Below, piece after piece: positions 34,491 to 40,909 of a stretch of 40,909 nt of DNA. Position 1 is the first letter of the stretch; every line of letters starts with the position of its first letter. Source of the DNA: Caldifarciminota bacterium (GTDB lineage Bacteria > Hydrothermota > Hydrothermia > UBA1063 > CAJXJZ01); the NCBI GenBank assembly GCA_026986775.1, contig JALSNX010000016.1:1-40909 (forward strand), in the 5' to 3' direction. The translations under genes were made by a program, and so were the position numbers. A model generated the notes under the pieces. It saw only the letters and a program-made list of their open reading frames with translations, was not told the DNA's origin and did no database searches.

Positions 34491-35618
34491 CTAACTTCTC
34501 CTTAAATATTTTAAAGGGTCAACACTCTTCCCACCAACCCTTATCTCAAAATGCAGCGTGTATCCTGTGTTTGGGTCACCAACCCTTCCTATAAGTTGAC
34601 CTTTAAACACACTATCTCCTTTTTTCACATTAATCTGCGCAAGTTGTGTGTAAACCGAGAAAAATCCACCATGGTCAATAATGATTGTATTTCCATAACC
34701 GAGATAGGGCTCGGCAAAAATGACAGTTCCATTCTCTATTGACTTTACAGGCGTGTTTGGTGATGATACTTTAATGTCTATCCCGTTATTCTTAACCTTT
34801 GTCCTGTACTTTGGGTGCCAGACCGTACCATAATATGAAACTATTCTTCCCCTTACGGGCCAGGGATACGTGCCATGAGGTCTTCTTGCCACTTCACCAC
34901 GTTTCTTTCTGAGTTTTGCCCTCTCCCTTTCCAGTTTCTTTATGAGTTTTTCCATCTTTCTAATTGAAGCAAGTAGATTCTTTATCCTCTTTCTTTCCCT
35001 CTCTTCCTTTCTCTTAAGTGTTTTTAAATACGCCTCTTTCTCCATTCTCGTTTGTGCGAGTTCAAGCCTTTCTTTATCTTCCTCATCTCTCATGGCAAGC
35101 AAGAGAGCAAGATGTTCTTCTTTTAGCCTCTTTATTTCAGCTAATTCCCTGTACTCCTCTATAACACGTTCATATTCATTTTTTCTGAATACGACCACTC
35201 TCTTTAAATAATCGTTGAGCAGAACCCTGTATCTTGCACTTTTTTCCTCTCTCGGAAGAAAAAGATAATAACCAATAGGCTCTTTTATTCCACTCAGTTT
35301 ATAAAGCAGTATGAGACTTGATTTTATGTCCTCTCTGTCCTTATTAAGTATTCTTTCCCTCTCCAATATTTCTCTATCAAGGGCATTAAGTTCATTACTC
35401 ACATTTTCACTGCTTTTTTTAAGAAAATCAAGAAATTTAACTATGGCTTTTTCCTTCTCCTCAAGATACACAAGTTCATTCTCAATACCCTTTTTCTCTT
35501 TCTTTATTCTATAAAGCCTCGTTTTTGCGGCTTTCAGGTCTTTTTTTAATTTTCTCAGGTTTGTCCTGTACTTTGAAACCTGCGATGTAACAAGAAAAAA
35601 AGCAAGAATAATCTTCAT
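34491..35618 (-). CDS. EnvC-like coiled-coil protein with degenerate LytM domain
   Basis: 375 residues with a short signal peptide, a long charged coiled coil (about 15-245) and a C-terminal LytM/M23 domain (about 255-372). The domain keeps Asp281 and His356 (LHFEIR) but has Asn277, Gln325 and Thr354 where active M23 enzymes have histidines. It is therefore probably not a peptidase but an activator of an amidase, as EnvC is in E. coli. FtsX lies 4 nt upstream and FtsE before it, exactly the partners that control EnvC. Likely acts outside the inner membrane during septal wall splitting. Confidence 0.9.
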   Translation of the reverse strand: MKIILAFFLVTSQVSKYRTNLRKLKKDLKAAKTRLYRIKKEKKGIENELVYLEEKEKAIVKFLDFLKKSSENVSNELNALDREILERERILNKDREDIKSSLILLYKLSGIKEPIGYYLFLPREEKSARYRVLLNDYLKRVVVFRKNEYERVIEEYRELAEIKRLKEEHLALLLAMRDEEDKERLELAQTRMEKEAYLKTLKRKEERERKRIKNLLASIRKMEKLIKKLERERAKLRKKRGEVARRPHGTYPWPVRGRIVSYYGTVWHPKYRTKVKNNGIDIKVSSPNTPVKSIENGTVIFAEPYLGYGNTIIIDHGGFFSVYTQLAQINVKKGDSVFKGQLIGRVGDPNTGYTLHFEIRVGGKSVDPLKYLRRS

Positions 35619-35622
35619 AGCG

Positions 35623-36456
35623 TTAATTTATGGAAAGTTCAATAACTTCCCTTACCACAATAACAATGGTAAACATTGTAAAGCCGGGTGCTATGCCCAA
35701 AGTCCACACAGGAACGGTAAAAAACGCAAAAGGTAGATAAAGAACAAGCGATGCGAAAATACTGCCTAAAAGCCCTGAAATGAGCCCTGCCACCTGAAAT
35801 GGCCCTATAATGTCCTCAGTGTTGCCACCTAAAAGCCAGTAAACCTTTATAAGGTCTTTCTTTTTTTCTACGGCAGCCCTGATACTCCCCCTTGTTATCA
35901 TGGAGAGTATGAAAAAGAAGACTATAATAAAACTTATAAGCAAGAAGTAAGCTATTTTTTCAAGAAGATATAACCTGAAAACAAAAAGCCCCTGAAGATA
36001 GACCTCATCAACAAACTTAAAATTTAACAGAGCCTTTTTAAAGTTACCGAGTTTTTTGGGATTCAACAGTTTGTAATTCAAAAAAAGTTCGTAGTTTTCA
36101 GGAAGAGGGTTTGATTCAAAGAGTCTTATAAGGTCTGTAAACTCGGGAAAGTTTTTTTGAAATTCCATCTCTGCCTTTTTTTTATCAATAAACTTCAGAG
36201 AATCAACATAGGGATTATACCTAAGCATAAGTGCAAAAACATCCTTTAAAGCATGGGGTGTATCCTCTTTAAGATATACCCTTGCCTTGAGATAACCACT
36301 ATTCCTTCTGGTTATATTGTTTGTGTAAACATAGCCGCCAATGAAGAGATTTAAAAGCACGGACAGAAACAGAGCTGTTATGCCAATAAATACTAAAGAT
36401 GCAAAGGCTTCTTTATATATTCTTCTTACCTCACCAAAGAAAAACCCTATTCTCAT
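35623..36456 (-). CDS. ftsX: cell-division protein FtsX
   Basis: 277 residues with one N-terminal helix, an extracytoplasmic domain (about 45-165) and three C-terminal helices, the FtsX topology. ARVYLKEDTPHALKD and YVDSLKFIDKKKAEMEFQK match the FtsX outer domain (typically LxxxxxVxxVxYVSKEEA). The inner loop RAAVEKKKDLIKVYWLLGGNTEDI matches the permease core. With FtsE it forms an ABC-type regulator of peptidoglycan hydrolysis. Overlaps ftsE by 4 nt. Confidence 0.93.
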   Translation of the reverse strand: MRIGFFFGEVRRIYKEAFASLVFIGITALFLSVLLNLFIGGYVYTNNITRRNSGYLKARVYLKEDTPHALKDVFALMLRYNPYVDSLKFIDKKKAEMEFQKNFPEFTDLIRLFESNPLPENYELFLNYKLLNPKKLGNFKKALLNFKFVDEVYLQGLFVFRLYLLEKIAYFLLISFIIVFFFILSMITRGSIRAAVEKKKDLIKVYWLLGGNTEDIIGPFQVAGLISGLLGSIFASLVLYLPFAFFTVPVWTLGIAPGFTMFTIVIVVREVIELSIN

Positions 36457-37109
36457 AGGTAATCAACTCTCCCATCCTCTATATGTATTCTTATGGCATA
36501 GGGCACCATATCAACTATATTGTTATCATGAGTGGCAATAATACAGGTTGTTCCTTCTGAATTAAGTTCCATAAACATGCGAATTATCCCTTCCTTTTCA
36601 CTCCTGTAAATGTGTGCAGTTGGCTCATCCGCAATAAAAATCCTCGGCCTTCTCACAAGTGCACGGGCTATAGCTACCTTCTGCCGTTCGCCCTGAGAAA
36701 GGCTATGTGCATAACTGGATGCCTTGTGCAAAATTCCCAGTTTTCTCAAAACATCATGTACTCTATCATGTATATCATGCCTCCTGTCAATTTCAAGTGG
36801 CAATGCAACGTTATCATACGCTGTTCTATCATTTAGTAGTCTTAAATCCTGAAATACTATACCAAGGCTTTTTCTAACAACCAGCATTGTTTTCTTGTTT
36901 ATTTTCTTTGCATTGTATCCCATAATGCTCATGTTGCCCTTTGTGGGATACTCTTCAAAATATAGAAGTTTGAGTAGTGAAGACTTTCCAGCACCTGTTG
37001 GCCCCACCAGAAAAACAAATTCACCTGTTTCTATCTCAAGGTTTATATCATCAAGGATTAACCTGCCATTCTTTTTAAAATACACGTTTTTAAGCAATAT
37101 CTCTTTCAT
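36453..37109 (-). CDS. ftsE: cell-division ATP-binding protein FtsE
   Basis: 218 residues with Walker A VGPTGAGKSSLLKLL, signature LSQGERQ, Walker B FIADEPTAH, and switch ATHD. FtsE usually has DEPTGNLD after Walker B; here the D-loop reads AHIYRSE. It powers the FtsX membrane signal. Overlaps ftsX and the dehydrogenase gene by 4 nt at each end. Confidence 0.93.
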   Translation of the reverse strand: MKEILLKNVYFKKNGRLILDDINLEIETGEFVFLVGPTGAGKSSLLKLLYFEEYPTKGNMSIMGYNAKKINKKTMLVVRKSLGIVFQDLRLLNDRTAYDNVALPLEIDRRHDIHDRVHDVLRKLGILHKASSYAHSLSQGERQKVAIARALVRRPRIFIADEPTAHIYRSEKEGIIRMFMELNSEGTTCIIATHDNNIVDMVPYAIRIHIEDGRVDYL

Positions 37110-38080
37110 TTTTCAAGAAGTTCTTTATTTACAAGATTTGGTGGTATATGGCCTTTTAGTGCCATATCAACATTTTTGGCGACCATCTCGGCCATCTTTT
37201 CCCGGGTTCTGTGCGTGGCACTTCCTATATGTGGCAAAAGCACAACATTACTGAGGTTCATAAGTGATGGTGGAACATATGGCTCTTTTTCAAACACATC
37301 AAGACCTGCCCCACGTAGTCTTCCGTCATATAATGCCTTTATCATCTCCTCTTCATCAACCACAGCACCCCTCGCTGTGTTAATAAGAATTACTCTACCA
37401 TTTGACCTGTCAAAATGCTCCTTTTTTATAAGATGATAGGTTTCATCTGTGAGTGGAACATGCAGAGAAACAAAATCACATCTTTCAAACATTGTAAGGG
37501 TATCAACAAAACGAGCATTGAATTCCACTTCTAAATCATTTTTCCTCGTTCTGGAATAATAGCACCACTTTATATCAAACCCCTTACCCTTCTTCATGAA
37601 ACTCCTGCCTATTCTTCCCGCACCTATTACACCGATTCTGCTACCTGTAACCTCTTTTCCCAGAAAAAGTTCAGGTTCCCATCCCTTAAATTTACCTTCA
37701 CGCAGGAACATATCCGCCTCCCTCAGCCTCCTTGCAACAGCAAACAGCAGTGCCCATGCAAGTTCTGCTGTTGCATCAGTGAGAACATCAGGAGTGTTGG
37801 TCACGTAAATGCCTTTACGGGTAGCATACTCCACATCTATATTGTCGTATCCTACTGCATAATTAGCAATAATCTTAAGATTAGGGGCACTATCAATTAC
37901 CTCTCTATCTATTTTATCCGCAAGAAGGCAAATGAGAGCATCCTTATCCTTAATCTTCCTCTTAAGTTCATATCTGGAAATCTTTTCTTCTCTATCCCAT
38001 ACCTCAACATTATACCTCTCAGCAAGTTCATCAATTGCATTACCTGGCAGTTTTCTTGTTACTAATATATTACCCGCCAT
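37106..38080 (-). CDS. D-2-hydroxyacid dehydrogenase (glyoxylate/hydroxypyruvate reductase type)
   Basis: 324 residues; NAD(P)H-dependent interconversion of 2-keto and D-2-hydroxy acids, probably glyoxylate or hydroxypyruvate to glycolate or glycerate. Substrate region NYAVGYDNIDVEYATRKGI, Rossmann motif GVIGAGRIG, catalytic Arg in NTARGAVVDEE, Glu in DVFEKEP, His in LLPHIGSAT. Overlaps ftsE by 4 nt and the TPR gene by 11 nt. There is no obvious functional tie to division. Confidence 0.93.
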   Translation of the reverse strand: MAGNILVTRKLPGNAIDELAERYNVEVWDREEKISRYELKRKIKDKDALICLLADKIDREVIDSAPNLKIIANYAVGYDNIDVEYATRKGIYVTNTPDVLTDATAELAWALLFAVARRLREADMFLREGKFKGWEPELFLGKEVTGSRIGVIGAGRIGRSFMKKGKGFDIKWCYYSRTRKNDLEVEFNARFVDTLTMFERCDFVSLHVPLTDETYHLIKKEHFDRSNGRVILINTARGAVVDEEEMIKALYDGRLRGAGLDVFEKEPYVPPSLMNLSNVVLLPHIGSATHRTREKMAEMVAKNVDMALKGHIPPNLVNKELLEK

Positions 38081-39134
38081 AGTTATGCAGTTCCCTTACA
38101 AGTTCCTGTCTTTTCTTTTCATCATAAAGCCTGCGGTATTTTTCAAGTCTTTTGTTGAGTCTTTCTATCCTTTTTGCAAGGTCTTTCTTTTCTGGAATAT
38201 CTCTTGCATCATGAAGGAAGGCTTTTGCCATATCAAGATAGAATATTGCATAAAACTTCTTTCCCAGAACATACTCACAAATAGAAAGTGCATAAAGAGC
38301 TAAAGCTATGTTGTATGGATAGTTCCTCTGGTCTCTCAATGTGAGATATAGGATAACCTTGTGAACAAGTTCAGCTTCACGCCATCTTCCTGCTCTCTTT
38401 AAGGCATAGGCTAAAGTCCAGTTAAACGCCCTTGTACCCGGATACTCATTTACAAGTTCTCTTGCTATCTTTATGGCCTTTCTTCTCTGACCATCATAGG
38501 CCAAAACCCAGGCAAGGGCATCCTTTGCAAGCACCCTCACATATCTGCCCCTCTCCATGGCAAGTTCTATCATTCTGATACCTTCCTCCTTTGATTCAGC
38601 ATCAGGCAGGAAGACCTTGAGAAACCGGAGCCCCTTTGGAAGTTTGTTGACAGCATAGGCATAAACTCCAAGAGGAAGGTAAACATCGTACAGAGTAGAA
38701 TCATATTCAGGCACCTTCATTAAAATTTTCAGAGCACTCATACCGGCATTGGCAGCGTTTATATAACTTTTTTTTCTTCCATACCTCAGAGCAGCATACA
38801 TCAAAGCAGATCCTTTGAAAAAATATCCATAGGCCTTCTCTCTTCTTTTACTGCTCTTTATCAGTTTTTCAGAGAGTTTAATGGTTTTATTCAAGAGAGA
38901 AAAGAACTCTCCTTCTTTGCTGTCGTCAGTAAAATCTATCATATAAAGGTCTAAAAGAGCAGCCTTATACAGGTAAGCGGCAGGATAATCTGGTTTTTTA
39001 CTTATTGCAAGGTTAAAAAGTGTAAAAGCCTCGGTATATTTTTCTCTATAGCCAAACTGAATGCCATCCTGTAAAAGGCTTTCGTAGGTCTCTGTTTGTG
39101 CGAAAGAGAAAAATAAAAGTAATGCTTTAAACAT
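38070..39134 (-). CDS. exported TPR-like helical-repeat protein
   Basis: 354 residues with a short hydrophobic N-terminus (FKALLLFFSFAQT), so probably periplasmic. The body is helical repeats: YTEAFTLFNLAISKKPDYPAAYLYKA and WREAELVHKVILY are TPR-like. A middle stretch VYLPLGVYAYAVNKLPKGLRFL resembles proteins of WOR-3-like genomes, which I recall only loosely. Possibly a scaffold for the envelope complex encoded downstream. ATG 39134 is the first methionine; TATAAT ends 6 nt before it. Confidence 0.82.
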   Translation of the reverse strand: MFKALLLFFSFAQTETYESLLQDGIQFGYREKYTEAFTLFNLAISKKPDYPAAYLYKAALLDLYMIDFTDDSKEGEFFSLLNKTIKLSEKLIKSSKRREKAYGYFFKGSALMYAALRYGRKKSYINAANAGMSALKILMKVPEYDSTLYDVYLPLGVYAYAVNKLPKGLRFLKVFLPDAESKEEGIRMIELAMERGRYVRVLAKDALAWVLAYDGQRRKAIKIARELVNEYPGTRAFNWTLAYALKRAGRWREAELVHKVILYLTLRDQRNYPYNIALALYALSICEYVLGKKFYAIFYLDMAKAFLHDARDIPEKKDLAKRIERLNKRLEKYRRLYDEKKRQELVRELHNYGG

Positions 39135-39140
39135 ATAAAA

Positions 39141-39169
39141 ATTATAATGGCTGTGAACGGGTCTCAGAA
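39141..39169 (-). promoter_or_regulatory. promoter of the TPR-ftsEX operon (leaderless)
   Basis: Minus-strand perfect TATAAT (39146-39141) then 6 nt and ATG 39134. The -35 is weak (TTCTGA at 39169-39164, 17-nt spacer). The -10 overlaps the stop codon of the DUF2207-type gene. Confidence 0.55.
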
Positions 39170-40425
39170 ATAGTTATATACCAGTAAAAACCCCCTCCCC
39201 CCAGAATGTCCCACTCTCCGCGCTGTCTTCTTTTTTCCCTCTGTGCCTTTTCAATAGCCTTCCTCAAATTACGTCTTATAAACGCATCAAGTTTCATATA
39301 AACCTGAATCTTCTCATTGAGTTCTTTAAAGTCTGTAAGCACAACCTTTAATCTGTCAAAGAAACCAAGTGCCCTCAGTGCTATCATATAAACAAAGAGC
39401 TCCTCAACATCCACACTTTTTTCCTTAATAAGATAAGCAAGTCGGGGCCGCTCCACTCTTTTCAAAAACTCCCTGAAACCTAAAACCTTCCTGTATGCTT
39501 CCATTCCCTTCCGGGTTCTCTTTGTCACATACAGAGAAAGTATATAGGTGGCAACAGGCGGCACAAGTCCTGGAACAAAAATGTAAAACAAAAACTTAAA
39601 TGGCCCAAGGGTAATAATAAAAGGCAGCGCAAAGAATATAATTAATAGAAATCCACCCATAAGAACACCTGCAAGGTATTTTGTATATTTTTTCTGAAGA
39701 ACAGGTGCATAGTCATAGTACCCTGATTCTACCACATGTTCCTCTACTACACGCTCAAGTGCCGGTAGCCATTCAAGTATCTTTTCAAGCACGTGTCCAA
39801 AGCTCACCACCTCAGGAAATTCATCTGCCTTAAGCTCAATACCCATCGTTGCAATCTCAACACCAGTCATTACAAAAACCCTGTCAAGAAGAAATATTTC
39901 AGGCCTTGAGAGGAGCCTGTCAGAGGCTTTTCTTTTGAAATAAATATCATTCTTCTGTATCTCAACCTCTATGTGTCCCTTCCTTACAAGGTTATAGATA
40001 CAAGCAACAATATCAAAGGTATCAATTTCCTCTTTTAGCAAAAATGATGCAGTGAGCGGGTCAAGTTCTTCACCTGCTGTATACTCTGGTTTTATTGAGC
40101 CAAGGGGAGGGTCCTTTCCGAAATAGTACCAGTAAGCATAAACAACACCAGTATAAACAATGGTAAATGGCCAGAGCGTATGAGTGTAATAAATGCTTGC
40201 CACCAGGAGAGAAAGAAAAAGAGATATCACAATAAAAACAGTATTTTCAAGGAGTTTACTTCCTAAAAATGAAGCTGCAATGAGAAATAGCATGGATAAA
40301 AACACACTGCCAGTTTTCAGGTAGATGATTATAGATAAACCAACAATTGCCACAATATAGAGTGTTTCAAGTGTATCAAGGGCAAGATTTAATCCATCAT
40401 AAATGTACTCAAAAAATGCTTTCAT
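39142..40425 (-). CDS. DUF2207-type membrane protein
   Basis: About 427 residues. Four to five hydrophobic segments in the first 110 residues are followed by YYFGKDPPLGSIKPEYTAGEELDPLTASFL, a winged-helix-like part (DIVACIYNLVRKGHIEV), two more helices at about 250-300, and FREFLKRVERPRL. These are features of the C-terminal part of DUF2207 proteins. The usual extracellular N-terminal beta domain is missing. DUF2207 proteins often accompany LemA, which is encoded 16 kb away here. ATG 40425 is preferred over TTG 40443 because the latter lies inside the terminator/promoter region. Confidence 0.75.
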   Translation of the reverse strand: MKAFFEYIYDGLNLALDTLETLYIVAIVGLSIIIYLKTGSVFLSMLFLIAASFLGSKLLENTVFIVISLFLSLLVASIYYTHTLWPFTIVYTGVVYAYWYYFGKDPPLGSIKPEYTAGEELDPLTASFLLKEEIDTFDIVACIYNLVRKGHIEVEIQKNDIYFKRKASDRLLSRPEIFLLDRVFVMTGVEIATMGIELKADEFPEVVSFGHVLEKILEWLPALERVVEEHVVESGYYDYAPVLQKKYTKYLAGVLMGGFLLIIFFALPFIITLGPFKFLFYIFVPGLVPPVATYILSLYVTKRTRKGMEAYRKVLGFREFLKRVERPRLAYLIKEKSVDVEELFVYMIALRALGFFDRLKVVLTDFKELNEKIQVYMKLDAFIRRNLRKAIEKAQREKRRQRGEWDILGGGGFYWYITISETRSQPL

Positions 40426-40431
40426 GGCTAT

Positions 40432-40460
40432 ATTAAAAAGCAAAAGGGGCGACCCGTCAA
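40432..40460 (-). promoter_or_regulatory. promoter starting in a terminator loop (leaderless)
   Basis: Minus-strand TTGACG (40460-40455), 17 nt, TTTAAT (40437-40432), then 6 nt and ATG 40425. The -35 is exactly the six-base loop of the hairpin that ends the upstream gene. Confidence 0.6.
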
Positions 40461-40472
40461 GGTCGCCCCTTT
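40435..40472 (-). terminator. rho-independent terminator of the surface-protein gene
   Basis: Minus-strand stem of 12 perfect base pairs (AAAGGGGCGACC at 40472-40461, GGTCGCCCCTTT at 40454-40443) with loop TTGACG, followed by TGCTTTTT. It lies 25 nt after the stop codon of the partial gene. Confidence 0.9.
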
Positions 40473-40497
40473 AATTAAACTTATTAAAAGGGAAGCA

Positions 40498-40909
40498 CTA
40501 TTTCGCAACCATGAATTTGCCAACCATTTTCCTGTCAGAAGTCGTAGCAATCACCGTGTAAACACCAGCAGGCAGGTCAGAAACAGGAATGCTAACCTCA
40601 CCCACACCACTTACTATTCTTTCTTCGTTCTTTACTACTCTACCCTGAACGTCAAATACCTTTATGCCAAGACTGCTTGTGCCATTTACTGCATACCTTA
40701 TACCAACACCGTTTCTTACTATTGTGCTGGCAAGTCTCAGCACATTGCCATTCATCATGCCTGCTAATATGCTCTTTGAAGTAGGAACAAACCTGTATGC
40801 AGTTCCATTCCTCGGCATACCTGCACTCTTTCCCTTGCTTCCACTCGCATTCTCTATTCCTATTACCGTCGTTACATCATCCGTTATATCTCTGTACTGG
40901 AATACTATC
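40498..40909 (-). CDS. partial: C-terminus of a surface protein with sorting-like domain
   Basis: The gene enters from the right edge; the frame stays open from the TAG at 40498-40500 to the window end (about 136 residues seen). The upstream part reads IVFQYRDITDDVTTVIGIE, a beta-sandwich pattern common next to adhesion domains. The last 75 residues (LGIKVFDVQGRVV, then VSDLPAGVYTVIATT and GKFMVAK) match the Por/type-IX secretion C-terminal sorting pattern. This implies export to the surface or outside. Domain composition upstream is unknown. Confidence 0.8.
   Translation of the reverse strand, partial: IVFQYRDITDDVTTVIGIENASGSKGKSAGMPRNGTAYRFVPTSKSILAGMMNGNVLRLASTIVRNGVGIRYAVNGTSSLGIKVFDVQGRVVKNEERIVSGVGEVSIPVSDLPAGVYTVIATTSDRKMVGKFMVAK

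Overview
The window is about 41 kb of compact, AT-rich bacterial chromosome. It holds roughly 33 protein genes in tightly spaced, often overlapping operons. I see no rRNA, tRNA, CRISPR array, insertion sequence or phage. Several traits suggest an uncultured, probably anaerobic and possibly thermophilic relative of the Fibrobacterota-Chlorobi-Bacteroidota group, such as the WOR-3/Stahlbacteria or Hydrothermae-type candidate phyla. These are C-terminal Por-sorting-like domains on two exported proteins, a DUF4837-type lipoprotein, a GH57-like exported glycosidase, family-4 uracil-DNA glycosylase and ferredoxin-type Fe-S proteins. The placement is inference from gene content only.

Layout. At 1-1200 there is a hairpin and a short direct repeat, then a lipoprotein gene with its own promoter and a clean terminator. 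At 1249-4528 is an operon of peroxiredoxin, a DHODH-like Fe-S flavoprotein and an exported phosphoesterase, convergent with recJ (4534-6186, minus). recJ is divergent from the MarR-DUF401-ABC-ABC operon (6346-11739), which looks like a drug-responsive heterodimeric exporter. At 11745-16584 (minus) lie a PAS/GAF sensor, then a zinc-ribbon coiled-coil protein, rpoZ, coaBC and a family-4 UDG. A TPR protein (16762-17481) converges on the long minus-strand operon MoxR-dgt-M55 peptidase-recG-DUF4837 (23390 down to 17489). MoxR is divergent from lemA-htpX (23552-25031). These are followed by the GH57-like protein and a lipid kinase (25102-29147), then yebC-ruvC-ruvA-ruvB-ClC (29232-33369). The right end is minus strand: a partial sorted surface protein, a DUF2207-type membrane protein, and the operon TPR-hydroxyacid dehydrogenase-ftsE-ftsX-envC-like-AI-2E exporter.

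How the genes work together. Recombination and repair is heavily represented (recJ, recG, ruvABC, family-4 UDG, dgt). Envelope biology is the second theme: FtsEX with a degenerate LytM (EnvC-type) activator, LemA/HtpX/MoxR membrane quality control, lipoproteins and sorted surface proteins.

The least expected signal is regulatory. Seven genes that start transcription units have a -10 hexamer ending only 6-7 nt before the start codon and no Shine-Dalgarno sequence, which predicts leaderless mRNAs. Other units in the same window (lipoprotein, MarR, TPR, GH57-like, yebC) have ordinary leaders with strong Shine-Dalgarno sequences. In two leaderless cases the promoter is folded into the hairpin that ends the upstream gene. 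The first lipoprotein appears to start at an ATT codon. I found no unmistakable new multi-gene system. The best candidates are these expression signals, plus several enzymes in which key family residues are replaced.
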